64,000 bases of DNA from positions 3,080,154 through 3,144,153 of the forward strand of contig NZ_CP078089.1 of NCBI RefSeq assembly GCF_022701195.1, read 5' to 3'. Position 1 is the stretch's first letter. Every line of letters starts with the position of its first letter. Shown here one piece after another: positions 55,613 through 64,000 of the stretch. This DNA comes from Allobaculum mucilyticum. GTDB taxonomy: Bacteria; Bacillota_I; Bacilli_A; Erysipelotrichales; Erysipelotrichaceae. Position numbers and translations under genes: made by a program. The notes under the pieces are model-generated. The model was not told the origin of the DNA. It saw only the letters and a program-made list of their open reading frames with translations, and ran no database searches.

Positions 55613-56971
55613 ATGGACTCTTTTATGAAACTTCACTATACAGACCCAGCCATCCGTCCTCTGCTTTTTCAGGGACAGTTCGGTCTGGAAAAAGAGAGTC
55701 TGCGCATCTACCGTAATGACGGCCGCATGGCGCAGACGCTTCACCCATTCGACAACCCGCATATCGTCAGAGACTTTGCGGAAAATCAGACAGAAATCAA
55801 TACAGGCATTCACCGTTCCTGGCAGAGTGCCAGAGCGGAATGCGAACGGCTGACCCGGTTCATTGAAACCCGGCTGTTCCGGCAGAATGAAATGTTATGG
55901 CCATTTTCTAATCCGCCTATCATCGATTTTGAAGAGCAGATTCCGATGCTTGAAAGCGACGATCAGGCCTCAATGGATTACCGGCAGTATCTGGCTAACC
56001 GCTATGGCCGAAGAAAGATGACTTATTGCGGCATTCACTACAACTTCTCCTTTCTTCCCCAACTGATCGATGCGGAATACGATCAGTATTGTGCAGACTC
56101 TTCGAAGCAGGAGAAGGTCAGTCGGAAAGACTTCCAGGATTCGTTCTATCTGGAACTGACGAAAAAGGCGATCTGGTATGGCTGGATTCTGAACGTTCTG
56201 TTCAACAGCTCGCCCCTTTATGACGGCTCGCTCTTTGATGACCAGGAGAAGGGAAAGACTCACTTTGCCGGAACAAGTTCGATGCGAAACGGGATTATGG
56301 GCTACTGGAACTTCTTTACGCCAAGCTTCGATTTTTCCAGCATGGATGCCTACACGCGTTCCATTGAAAACTACGTACAGATTGGTCTGCTCAAAGCGCC
56401 AAGGGAACTCTATTATCCGGTCCGCCTTAAACCAGCCGGTTCCTACTCTATGGACAATCTTCGCAACGAAGGTGCTGACCACATTGAACTGCGCATTCTC
56501 GATCTCAACCCATATGAAATCAGCGGCATTGCCAGAGATGATGCCTGGTTTGCGCATCTGTTTCTGATCTATATCGCCTGCCTGGACGATGTGGAGCTCA
56601 ATCCCAGACAGCAAATGTATGCCATTCATAACTTCAAGAGTGCCTGTGCGCTGCCTCTTTCAAGCGGCAGGATCCTCTTTGAACTTGAACAGAGCATGAA
56701 TCTCAAAGATGCAGCGATGCAGTTTCTTGAAGATATGGCCTCTTTCTTTACAAGACTGGGCACGCCGGAAAGTGCACTTTGCGTAAAGCGGCAGATGCGA
56801 AAAATTGAACGGGAAGAGACGCAGCTGCATTCCAGCCGGATCCGGATGGATTTTCCTGCCTTCTTTGCGGAAGGAGTCAAATACAGCCGTCTGCTTCAGC
56901 AGCGTGCAATGCATCAGGATTATTCCGATAAAATCCCGGCAGAAAGATCGGATGCTTTCCGCTCGATCTAA
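55613..56971 (+). CDS. gshA: Glutamate--cysteine ligase
   Basis: 452 residues. Makes gamma-glutamylcysteine, the first step of glutathione or related thiol synthesis. Diagnostic blocks: FGLEKESLRI near residue 25, NQTEINTGIH, GIHYNFSF near 143, ELRILDLNPYE near 310. It corresponds to the ligase half of GshF-type proteins; the ATP-grasp glutathione synthetase half is missing and no gshB is nearby. Start is uncertain: ATG 55613 or ATG 55625 (MKLHYTDP), the latter 7 bp after GGA. The IS4 element ends 25 bp upstream and has cut the gene off from its former upstream region. Confidence 0.9.
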   Translation: MDSFMKLHYTDPAIRPLLFQGQFGLEKESLRIYRNDGRMAQTLHPFDNPHIVRDFAENQTEINTGIHRSWQSARAECERLTRFIETRLFRQNEMLWPFSNPPIIDFEEQIPMLESDDQASMDYRQYLANRYGRRKMTYCGIHYNFSFLPQLIDAEYDQYCADSSKQEKVSRKDFQDSFYLELTKKAIWYGWILNVLFNSSPLYDGSLFDDQEKGKTHFAGTSSMRNGIMGYWNFFTPSFDFSSMDAYTRSIENYVQIGLLKAPRELYYPVRLKPAGSYSMDNLRNEGADHIELRILDLNPYEISGIARDDAWFAHLFLIYIACLDDVELNPRQQMYAIHNFKSACALPLSSGRILFELEQSMNLKDAAMQFLEDMASFFTRLGTPESALCVKRQMRKIEREETQLHSSRIRMDFPAFFAEGVKYSRLLQQRAMHQDYSDKIPAERSDAFRSI

Positions 56972-57054
56972 GTATCGTTCCGCTTTATACTGAGAAGCAG
57001 AAAGAAGGATCTTTCGTTCCGGTCCTGCTGGAAAGTTTAAGGAATATAGAGATG

Positions 57055-57095
57055 ACCGCTCCTGCAATCAACCTGCAGGAGCGGTTCTTATTTTC
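57055..57095 (+). terminator. Terminator of gshA
   Basis: 12-bp perfect stem ACCGCTCCTGCA with its complement and 7-base loop, then a T-rich tail broken by C and A. Confidence 0.82.
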
Positions 57096-57147
57096 GGGGT
57101 ATACTGAACCGAACCATATTTTAAAAGTCGTTTTACGGAGGTAAGTC

Positions 57148-58023
57148 ATGCAGAAAAAGATTGCCCTGATCAATGATCTGTCCGGATTTGGCCGGTGCTC
57201 GCTGAGCGTCTGGCTTCCGATCCTGTCGGTTCTCAAACACGAATGTCTTCTGATGCCGACGGCTCTGCTCTCCAATCACACAGCCTATCCGGAATACTGG
57301 CTCCGTGATCTGACGCAGGATCTCGATCCCTGGATGGATCAGTGGAAAAAGCTGCATGTAAATCCGGATGTGATTCTCAGCGGCTACATCTCAAATGCGC
57401 AGCAGGGAGAGAAGATTCTTCGCTTTCAGAACCTGTTTGCCGATATCAGTCCGCTCATTATCGTTGATCCGGCAATGGCGGATGACGGTGCGCTTTATCC
57501 TGGACTTAACGAGAACACTGTTGCTGCAATGCGAAAGCTCTGCTCGAACGCGAAACTGATTCTGCCCAATCTTTCTGAAGCCTGTCTGCTGGCTGATATT
57601 TCGTTTTCTGATTCACTGCCAGAAGATCCGGATGCGCTCATTGCTCTTGGAAAGCAGCTCCAGAACCTCGGGCCGGATCAGGTTGTCATTACCGGCATTC
57701 CGCTGATCAGAGAATCGAAAAAGATGGTCGGCTGTCTGGTCATCGACCAGAACCAGGCTCCGCTCTGGATTCTTTCGGAAAAGATTGCAGCACCAAGACC
57801 TGGAACCGGCGATGTGTTTTCGGCTGTTACGGCCGGATGCATCATAAATGACATCTCTCTTGTTGAGTCTGTACAGATTGCGGCTGATTTTGTCTGCGCC
57901 TGTCTGAAAAAGAGCGAAGAAGAAAAAACGCCGCCTTTTGAAGGCGTTCCATTTGAACTGCTGCTTGGTGATCTGTTTACAGTGACAACTGAGAAGGAAC
58001 CAGATGAAAACCTGTCCAGATAA
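57148..58023 (+). CDS. Pyridoxamine kinase
   Basis: 291-residue ribokinase-fold enzyme phosphorylating B6 vitamers. Family blocks: INDLSGFGRCSL at the N-terminus, SGYISNAQQ, VDPAMADDG, LPNLSEACLL and the anion-hole motif APRPGTGDVFSA with catalytic Asp near residue 224. The annotation pyridoxamine kinase is usual for this Bacillota subgroup; it differs from PdxK of Proteobacteria in length. ACGGAGG precedes the ATG. Its product PLP would serve the C-S lyase at 3093 and others. Confidence 0.87.
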   Translation: MQKKIALINDLSGFGRCSLSVWLPILSVLKHECLLMPTALLSNHTAYPEYWLRDLTQDLDPWMDQWKKLHVNPDVILSGYISNAQQGEKILRFQNLFADISPLIIVDPAMADDGALYPGLNENTVAAMRKLCSNAKLILPNLSEACLLADISFSDSLPEDPDALIALGKQLQNLGPDQVVITGIPLIRESKKMVGCLVIDQNQAPLWILSEKIAAPRPGTGDVFSAVTAGCIINDISLVESVQIAADFVCACLKKSEEEKTPPFEGVPFELLLGDLFTVTTEKEPDENLSR

Positions 58024-58130
58024 AAGTACGGACTTATGCAGAAGTGATAGCAGAAGTCCTATCTGATTCATCGGAATTGCCCGCCAGGCGTCAGAATTGA
58101 CGTACAATCTACATACGATTGGAGGCGCTT

Positions 58131-58796
58131 ATGATTCATAAACCAGTACAGGCCGTGATTTTTGATTTCAATGGAACCCTGTTTTTAGACGGTCCCAAGC
58201 ACGTTGAAGCCTGGAGCATTATTTCTGAAAAACTCAGAGGCAGACCTCTTACGGAACAGGAACTTCATGAATCCCTCAACGGTCTGCCAAACCACATGAT
58301 TATCCGCTATCTGAGCGGCAACACGTCTACACCGGAGCTTGAACAGAAGTACTCCGTTAAAAAAGAAGAGATTTACCGGGATCTGTGCCGGAACGATCCG
58401 GAACATTTCCATCTGATCGATGGGGCCCAAGAGCTGTTCGATGCCCTTAAAGCGGCAGGCATTCCATTTACCATTGCTTCCGCATCGATCAAAGACAATA
58501 TTGATTTCTTTGTAGAAAGTTTCCATCTCGATAAATGGATCCGACCGGAAGACATCCAGTTTGATGATGGACGTTTTCCGGATAAAACACATATGCTGCT
58601 TTCTGCCTGCAACGTGATGCACGTCAGTCCGGAACAGACGACAATTATTGAGGATTCCATCTCCGGCGTAAAAGCTGCCAGAGCTGCCGGACTGAAGGAT
58701 ATCCGTATTATTAACAGCGCAAAAACACCTGAAGTCTTTGAAGAACTTCAGGTCGATGAAATAGCCGAAGACATGAACGGTCTGCATCTTCTCTGA
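58131..58796 (+). CDS. HAD-superfamily phosphatase, beta-phosphoglucomutase-like
   Basis: 221 residues. HAD motif I FDFNGTLF (nucleophile Asp near residue 11), a helical cap, motif II TIASAS, Lys motif III and motif IV EDSISGVKAARAAG. In this subfamily the second motif I residue is normally Asp (DxD); here it is DFN, an Asn, which may weaken or change activity. ATG 58131 is 5 bp after GGAGG; an upstream TTG would fall in that site. It stands between pyridoxamine kinase and the lar genes; substrate unknown. Confidence 0.85.
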   Translation: MIHKPVQAVIFDFNGTLFLDGPKHVEAWSIISEKLRGRPLTEQELHESLNGLPNHMIIRYLSGNTSTPELEQKYSVKKEEIYRDLCRNDPEHFHLIDGAQELFDALKAAGIPFTIASASIKDNIDFFVESFHLDKWIRPEDIQFDDGRFPDKTHMLLSACNVMHVSPEQTTIIEDSISGVKAARAAGLKDIRIINSAKTPEVFEELQVDEIAEDMNGLHLL

Positions 58797-58849
58797 TTAA
58801 AAAATAAAGCGACCGCGAAGATCTGAACTTTGCAGAAAGGATGATCCGA

Positions 58850-59599
58850 TTGGAATTACAGGAATTTTTCCGGGAACACCCCAGAGTCGCACTCGCTTTT
58901 TCCGGCGGATGCGATTCGGCCTATCTTCTCTGGGAAGCCAGAAAAAACGGTGCAGATGTACATGCTTATTATGTAAAAACGCCGTTTCAGCCTCAGTTTG
59001 AATTCAATGACGCAAAGCGTCTGGCCAGTGAGCTGCAGATTCCTTTGCATGTCATTGAATCGGACGGTCTGCAGGATCCACTGATCGCGGCAAACAGTAA
59101 AAACCGCTGCTATCTGTGCAAGCGCCGGATTATGAAGTCCATCATCCAGGCCGCCGCAAAAGACGGTATTTCTGTAGTTATGGATGGAACCAATGCATCT
59201 GACCAGACGACAGACCGTCCGGGCATGAAGGCTCTTCAGGAGTTTTCGATTGTCTCGCCATTGCGGATGGCTGGTCTGAGTAAAGAAGAAGTCCGCAGGC
59301 GTTCAAAAGAAGCTGGACTCTTTACATGGAATAAACCCGCTTACGCCTGTCTGGCGACACGGATTCCGACAGGAGAGGCCCTCACCCATGTAAAACTCGA
59401 ACGCACCGAATGGGCCGAAGACTTCCTGTTTTCACTGGGCTTTACGGATTTCCGGGTCCGCTCAAAAGGGGATCAGGCCATCATTCAGCTTCGTGAATCG
59501 CAGATGCCCCTTCTGCTTGAAGAAAGGAAAAGGATCACTGAACAGCTGAGCAAATGCTACTCGTCTGTTGTTCTTGATCTCGTCAGTCGTGATGAATGA
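58850..59599 (+). CDS. larE: LarE, pyridinium-dicarboxylate sulfur transferase
   Basis: 249 residues from a TTG 9 bp after AGAAAGG; an ATG at 58841 touches that site and is unlikely. PP-loop ATPase motif SGGCDSA at residues 18-24. LarE adds sulfur to the activated pyridinium carboxylates during nickel-pincer nucleotide synthesis. Three cysteines, C87 and C90 (NRCYLCK) and C167 (ACLATR), fall where the three-cysteine, 4Fe-4S type of LarE has them, rather than the single sacrificial Cys of Lactobacillus. Overlaps larB by 8 bp. Confidence 0.9.
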   Translation: MELQEFFREHPRVALAFSGGCDSAYLLWEARKNGADVHAYYVKTPFQPQFEFNDAKRLASELQIPLHVIESDGLQDPLIAANSKNRCYLCKRRIMKSIIQAAAKDGISVVMDGTNASDQTTDRPGMKALQEFSIVSPLRMAGLSKEEVRRRSKEAGLFTWNKPAYACLATRIPTGEALTHVKLERTEWAEDFLFSLGFTDFRVRSKGDQAIIQLRESQMPLLLEERKRITEQLSKCYSSVVLDLVSRDE

Positions 59600-60341
59600 T
59601 ACGAAAGCACTTCTTGAAGCCGTAAAAGACGGATCGGTCAGTGTCGACGAGGCACTTCTGGAACTTAAAAAAGCTCCCTTTGAAGATCTTGGCTATGCCA
59701 AAATCGACCTTCACCGCAAACAGCGCCAGGGCATTCCGGAAGTCATTTTTGGTCAGAATAAAACCGCAGAACAGATCTGCGGCATTCTTGAAGCAATGAA
59801 CAAATCCGGCGAACAGACCGTTCTGATCACCCGGCTGTCTGAAGATAAAGCAGAAGCCATCCAGCAGAAAATGCCTTTGACATATAACCGTACCGGCCGA
59901 ATCGGCTGCACAGGAAATACTGCAGAGCCAAAAGGAATTGGCCCGGTTGTCGTGGCGACTGGCGGAACAAGCGATATGCCGGTTGCTGAGGAAGCCGCAT
60001 TTACCGCTGAAGTTCTTGGCAATGAAGTCATCCGTCTCTATGACGTCGGCGTTTCCGGTCTGCACCGGCTTCTGAGTCATATGGATGAAATCATGTCGGC
60101 GTCGGTGATTGTAGCCATTGCAGGGATGGAAGGTGCGCTTGCTTCTGTGATCGGCGGTCTGGCTGACTGTCCGGTTCTTGCGGTGCCGACCAGTGTAGGC
60201 TATGGAACTGCCTTTGGCGGCGTTACGGCACTGCTCTCTATGCTGAACTCCTGTGCCAGCGGCGTTTCTGTTGTCAACATCGATAACGGTTTTGGTGCCG
60301 GCTATCTTGCCAGCATGATGAACCATATGGCAGAAAAATAA
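59592..60341 (+). CDS. larB: LarB, nicotinic acid adenine dinucleotide carboxylase/hydrolase
   Basis: 249-residue PurE-like protein that carboxylates and hydrolyses NaAD to the dicarboxylated pyridinium mononucleotide, first step of the nickel-pincer nucleotide. Motifs: DLHRKQRQGIPEVIFG, TRLSEDKA, VVVATGGTSDMPVAEEAA (in part), RLYDVGVSGLHRLL and PTSVGYGTAFGG. ATG 59592 starts the conserved region inside the end of larE; no separate ribosome binding site is clear. larC follows after 29 bp. Confidence 0.93.
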   Translation: MNDTKALLEAVKDGSVSVDEALLELKKAPFEDLGYAKIDLHRKQRQGIPEVIFGQNKTAEQICGILEAMNKSGEQTVLITRLSEDKAEAIQQKMPLTYNRTGRIGCTGNTAEPKGIGPVVVATGGTSDMPVAEEAAFTAEVLGNEVIRLYDVGVSGLHRLLSHMDEIMSASVIVAIAGMEGALASVIGGLADCPVLAVPTSVGYGTAFGGVTALLSMLNSCASGVSVVNIDNGFGAGYLASMMNHMAEK

Positions 60342-60370
60342 GTTCTGCACTCAAAGAAAGAGAATTCAAG

Positions 60371-62041
60371 ATGAAAACACTGTATTTAGACTGCTCCATG
60401 GGCGCTGCCGGCGACATGATTTGTGCATCCCTTCTTGATCTGCTGGATCCGGGTGAACGCGATCAGATCATTGCGTTTCTCAACAGCCTTAGCATTCCCC
60501 ATACACGTATTTCCGCTCATCCCGCTAGTAAATGCGGTATTACCGGAATGAGCTATCAGGTCCAGATTGACGGCGAAGAAGAAGAATCCATCGATGTAAG
60601 CATGCATTCTCATGCAGACCATCATCATGATCATTTCCATGATCACGACCATCACCACGATCACAGCGATCATGACCATGACCGCATACATGAACACAGT
60701 CATTCGCATGTTCATGCATCCGGTCCGCTTCCTTCACCGGAAAAGCTTGTTGACCTGCTTGATCCAAGCCGTGCAGCCGATCTGGATGCGCCCACGATCT
60801 TTGATCTGATCGGCATGATCTATGAGCTGGAACATACCGAAGATCACAATTACGAAAAGCCGGGAACCGGCATTCAGAACATGTCCATTGATTCCGGTGA
60901 TGAAGATCACTGCTGCAATCATCATCACGATATGGATGAAGACTGCTGCCATGAGCATCATCATGATCACGATCATGACCATTTCCACGATCATGAATGC
61001 ATGCATGACCATTCTCATACGCATGTCCACACTCATATGCATGATCATCATGACTATGATCATGCCCACGACCACGTTCACCGCCATGACCATCACCACC
61101 ACACCGGCATGGCCGAAATCGAAGCGATCATTGCTGCTCTTCCGGTTTCCGATAAGGTTCGCAGCGATATCCGGGAAGTCTATGCGCTGATTGCTGAAGC
61201 GGAAAGTCATGCTCACAACGTTCCTGTTGATCAGATTCACTTCCATGAAGTCGGAACGATGGACGCCCTGGCCGATATTGCCGGTGCCTGCATCCTGTTT
61301 GAAAAAATTGGGTCATCGCAGATTCTTGCCTCGCCCATTCATGTCGGCAAAGGATTTGTACAGTGCGCTCATGGCATTCTGCCTGTTCCTGCACCTGCTA
61401 CGGAATACATCCTGCGGGATATTCCGATCTATTCAGGCGACATTGAAGGCGAACTCTGTACACCGACCGGGGCAGCGCTTCTGAAGCATTTTGTGACTTC
61501 CTTTGAATCGATGCCGCTGATGCGCATTGAACGGACCGGCTATGGTCTTGGCAAAAAAGACTTCAAAAAGATGAACGCCCTTCGTGCCCAGCTTGGAGAA
61601 AGCGAAGGACAAAGGGAAGAGCTCGTTCTTCTTGAAGCCAATATCGATGACATGAGCGGCGAACAGCTCGCTTTTGCGATGGATGAACTCCGTCGCAGCG
61701 GTGCTAAAGATGTCTGGGCTGTTCCATGCATCATGAAAAAAGGCCGCCCGGGTCAGATCCTGTCTGTTCTCTGCATGCAGGCTGATCAGAATGGACTGCA
61801 GGAAGTTATCTTCCGTCATACAACAACGATCGGCATCCGGGCCATTCCATGTTCACGTCAGGTTCTCGAACGGTCGATTGAACAGGTCGAAACGCCCTTT
61901 GGGCTGATGCGCTGTAAAGTATCCAATGGACCGCAGATCCAGCGCGTAAAGTATGAATTTGAAGATCTTGCCCGCGCAGCCAGAAGCAACGGGATTTCCA
62001 TTGCGGAAGTCCTTGAGCAGATCCAGTCGGATGCCGAGTGA
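60371..62041 (+). CDS. larC: LarC, nickel insertion protein with two His-rich inserts
   Basis: 556 residues, over 100 more than the usual fused LarC. Family start MKTLYLDCSMGAAGDM and later blocks HFHEVGTMDALADI, ELCTPTGAALL, EANIDDMSGEQLA, KKGRPGQILSVL, TTIGIRA are intact. LarC uses CTP to place nickel in the pincer nucleotide. Two inserts, about residues 79-115 and 180-244, hold roughly 50 His with many Asp and several Cys (CCN, DCC); they should bind Ni, Zn or Co. Unlike in Lactobacillus, larC1 and larC2 are one frame here. AAAGAGA lies upstream of the ATG. No larA is in the window. Confidence 0.95.
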   Translation: MKTLYLDCSMGAAGDMICASLLDLLDPGERDQIIAFLNSLSIPHTRISAHPASKCGITGMSYQVQIDGEEEESIDVSMHSHADHHHDHFHDHDHHHDHSDHDHDRIHEHSHSHVHASGPLPSPEKLVDLLDPSRAADLDAPTIFDLIGMIYELEHTEDHNYEKPGTGIQNMSIDSGDEDHCCNHHHDMDEDCCHEHHHDHDHDHFHDHECMHDHSHTHVHTHMHDHHDYDHAHDHVHRHDHHHHTGMAEIEAIIAALPVSDKVRSDIREVYALIAEAESHAHNVPVDQIHFHEVGTMDALADIAGACILFEKIGSSQILASPIHVGKGFVQCAHGILPVPAPATEYILRDIPIYSGDIEGELCTPTGAALLKHFVTSFESMPLMRIERTGYGLGKKDFKKMNALRAQLGESEGQREELVLLEANIDDMSGEQLAFAMDELRRSGAKDVWAVPCIMKKGRPGQILSVLCMQADQNGLQEVIFRHTTTIGIRAIPCSRQVLERSIEQVETPFGLMRCKVSNGPQIQRVKYEFEDLARAARSNGISIAEVLEQIQSDAE

Positions 62042-62196
62042 AATCGATTGATCGAACCGATCCCATTGATATCATTAATTACAGTTTTTGAATTTATGAT
62101 GCGCCCGACAAAAGTAACAAATAGCTGAAGTGTGTTCATAAATCTTGGACTGATCCGAATTTTTCAAAATAATGCTACAATTAATTAAAATTAATC

Positions 62197-62224
62197 TTGA
62201 TCAAATTAATATTAGTAGTATAAT
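62197..62224 (+). promoter_or_regulatory. Transposase promoter of the IS1182-like element
   Basis: TTGATC (62197-62202), 16 bp, TATAAT (62219-62224); a second TATAAT overlaps at 62224-62229. Confidence 0.65.
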
Positions 62225-62252
62225 ATAATTGAATATTTCGGGGGTGTTTCTT

Positions 62253-63950
62253 ATGTCGCAGTCCAAGTTCAAACCCATTCAGATGAATCTCTTCGATCTA
62301 ACCTACTCACTTTCTGATCGAAAGCTCAGAATGCTTGAATCCGGCTGGCCGGGCTATTTCAACCGTGTCATTATTCCTGAGCTGGTTAAACTTGAATCGA
62401 TTTTTGAGCCTCTTTACTCAAAGAACACCAACACCAGACCTTCAACTCCTACATACCTCGTTTTAGCTATGCTTGTTTTGAAAGATCTGTTTACTCTGAC
62501 AGACGAAGAACTGGAGAGAAGCGTTACCTTTTCTCTGGAGTATCAGTTCGCTCTTGGAACAACGTCCTTTGAACATCAGCCGGTAAACCAGAGAACGCTT
62601 AACCGCTTTCGTGCTGCCAATGCCTTTTATATGCAGCAGACTGGCATCGATCTTCTCCATGAATTTGCCGAAAAACTGGCCAAGTCTCTTAAAGACGCCT
62701 ATCTTGGCACCAATCTCAAGCGGAGAATGGACTCCATCATGGTCGATAACGGCGCCAGAAAGCTTTCAAGACTGCAGCTGGCGCATGTGGTCATTAAAAA
62801 CATGCTCATGGTTTTGGATGAAAACAAAATCGCAATCCCCGAGAATCTTCAACACTATATCGAGGACTTCGATGAGAATAAGGTTACTTATCACTCCCAT
62901 ACTCCGGCTGCGGCTAAACTGCAGACCGCTTTTCAGGATGCCTGTGCCGTTCGTGATCTGATTCCAGGCACGCTGAATGACTGTGAAGAAGCACAGATGC
63001 TCATCCGCTTTGTTTCCGAGCAGGTCAACACAAACACCGATGGCTCTTTTCATTCCGTTCGTGACGGAAAAGAGCTGAACTCGACTGTCCTGAACAATCC
63101 AGTTGAGCCGGAATCGACTTTCCGTAAGAAGGCCGGTGAAAATCACCAGGGATACGTTGGCAATTTCGCTGAAACAGTCGACCTCGATACCAACCGAAAG
63201 ATCATCGACTCATTTGATTTCCAGCCCAATATCTACAGCGATTCCAAGTTCGCCAAAGATGAAATTCAGAAGATGGCTGAAGAAGGAGACGAAACAACTT
63301 TGGTTGCCGACGGAGCCTACATCAGCGTGGATAACATCAATGAAGCAGCTGAACACGGAATTCAACTTGTAGGAACTGCTATGACGGGTAAAGAAACACC
63401 CGATTTGACTGCTGATTTCGAAATCGATGAAGAAACAAAAACGGTAACCTGCCCAAACGGAAAGACTGCAGATCGAGTAACCTACTACGAGAAAACCGAT
63501 TCCTGGAATATCTCATTCCACAAAGAAACAACCTGTAAAGATTGCCCATTCGCTGCAACTGGCCGATGCCCGATGAAAAATCACAAAAGAGTCAGATCTG
63601 GAACCATTTCCCAGAAGAAGATCCAAAGAGCACACCTTCAGCGGACCATGAAAAGTGAAGAGGCAATTGCCAATTACCGGTTCAGAAACGGTGTTGAAGC
63701 TATCCCAAACCAGCTAAGAAGGAATCAAAAAATTGATACCCTTCCGTTCAGGGGGTTAGTGCGCAAAAAATTCGGATATACGTTAGCTATTACGGCAATA
63801 AACGTAAGACGAGTGCTGAAATACGCACAAGAAGATGCCAAACAGGCATTGGATCTTCTTGTATCTTCGCTGATTCAAGCTATGTATGTGAAATATGCCC
63901 CAATTTCACATATTGAACTCAATTTAGCTTTTGTTTGCGTTCACTATTGA
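62253..63950 (+). CDS. IS1182-family transposase
   Basis: 565 residues, a full-length member of the DDE transposase group with N-terminal FEPLYS/RPSTPTYLVLAMLVLKDL (by pattern), a central region with VDNGARK and LVADGAYIS, a Cys cluster CKDCPFAATGRCP, and a C-terminal YRFRNGVEAIPNQLRRN and KKFGYTLAITAINVRR, as in DDE_Tnp_1_6 proteins. ATG 62253 follows GGGGGTG; an upstream frame to 62229 has no support. No frameshift or internal stop is seen, so the element may be active. Confidence 0.88.
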   Translation: MSQSKFKPIQMNLFDLTYSLSDRKLRMLESGWPGYFNRVIIPELVKLESIFEPLYSKNTNTRPSTPTYLVLAMLVLKDLFTLTDEELERSVTFSLEYQFALGTTSFEHQPVNQRTLNRFRAANAFYMQQTGIDLLHEFAEKLAKSLKDAYLGTNLKRRMDSIMVDNGARKLSRLQLAHVVIKNMLMVLDENKIAIPENLQHYIEDFDENKVTYHSHTPAAAKLQTAFQDACAVRDLIPGTLNDCEEAQMLIRFVSEQVNTNTDGSFHSVRDGKELNSTVLNNPVEPESTFRKKAGENHQGYVGNFAETVDLDTNRKIIDSFDFQPNIYSDSKFAKDEIQKMAEEGDETTLVADGAYISVDNINEAAEHGIQLVGTAMTGKETPDLTADFEIDEETKTVTCPNGKTADRVTYYEKTDSWNISFHKETTCKDCPFAATGRCPMKNHKRVRSGTISQKKIQRAHLQRTMKSEEAIANYRFRNGVEAIPNQLRRNQKIDTLPFRGLVRKKFGYTLAITAINVRRVLKYAQEDAKQALDLLVSSLIQAMYVKYAPISHIELNLAFVCVHY

Positions 63951-64000
63951 TGAACACCAAATCTGCCGTCAGCAAAATTGGGTATTTTGTCTGACGCATC

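Larger units (their letters stand above)
62098..64000 (+). mobile_element. IS1182-like insertion sequence
   Basis: Left end GATGCGCCCGACAAAA (62098-62113) is an imperfect inverted repeat, 14 of 16, of the right end at 63985-64000, which coincides with the last base of the window; the true ends may extend a few bases further and the target duplication cannot be tested. The interior carries one intact transposase. The AT-rich 5' region (62100-62250) contrasts with the neighbouring genes. It lies 56 bp after larC. Confidence 0.8.

Noticed and set aside
1-64000. tRNA, rRNA, tmRNA and other structured RNAs
   Set aside because: I looked for T-loop, CCA-proximal and other hallmark sequences in the intergenic regions and found none.

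Overview
The window looks like a chromosomal segment of a low- to mid-GC member of the Bacillota, most plausibly an Erysipelotrichaceae-type gut anaerobe. The reasons are two Bacillus-like housekeeping blocks (glyQS-dnaG-rpoD-trmK-ispH-DEAD helicase-nfo, and priA-rsmB-rlmN-prpC-prkC-rsgA-rpe-thiN with rpmB nearby), an Rnf complex, a pyruvate phosphate dikinase, an acyl-CoA dehydrogenase fused to flavoprotein and rubredoxin domains, no spore genes, and purine-rich ribosome binding sites with frequent GTG and TTG starts. The family-level placement is inference. I recognise no rRNA, tRNA, CRISPR array or prophage.

Layout. 1-1650: the end of an rnf operon (rnfE partial, rnfA, a 59-residue Cys-rich membrane protein, and a very short rnfB). 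1.9-4.3 kb: an orphan PP2C-like phosphatase and a PatB/MalY-type PLP enzyme. 4.5-14 kb: glyQS, dnaG, rpoD, trmK, ispH, DEAD helicase and nfo, interrupted by a TIGR04076-type gene. 14.4-20 kb: a secreted CHAP-domain wall hydrolase with a Ser/Asp-rich stalk, a putative metal exporter, an AI-2E-family permease, a SpoU-type methyltransferase and a 21-bp tandem repeat. 20-32.6 kb: DUF4438-priA, rsmB, rlmN, the phosphatase/kinase pair prpC-prkC, rsgA, rpe, thiN, and a membrane protein that joins an HdeD-like six-helix region to a likely permuted papain-like domain. 32.8-41.2 kb: SDR reductase, rpmB, MFS carrier with a divergent AraC regulator, mraY, murD, a SIMPL-like protein and trpS. 41.3-46.7 kb: ppdK preceded by an in-frame Spx/ArsC-like reading frame, then the acyl-CoA dehydrogenase fusion behind a CcpA-type operator. 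47-53.6 kb: lactonase-like hydrolase with a frameshifted ArsR regulator, cysE, a cyclophilin-like protein, a PTS transporter with A-C-B domain order, and a LacI regulator. 53.9-55.6 kb: a complete IS4-family element with 18-bp inverted repeats and a 10-bp target duplication. 55.6-62 kb: gshA, pyridoxamine kinase, HAD phosphatase, and larE-larB-larC for the nickel-pincer nucleotide cofactor. 62.1-64 kb: an IS1182-like element whose right end coincides with the window end.

How genes work together. Rnf couples ferredoxin/NAD redox to an ion gradient. PtsG-like uptake, PPDK and the dehydrogenase fusion belong to fermentative carbon and electron flow. PrpC/PrkC would sense wall fragments and sit near mraY, murD and the CHAP hydrolase. 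LarBCE make a cofactor for a LarA-type racemase that is not in the window. The most unusual items are the reduced RnfB with its Cys-rich partner, the three-domain dehydrogenase, the Spx-like extension of ppdK, the membrane/papain-like fusion, and a LarC carrying about 50 histidines in two inserts.
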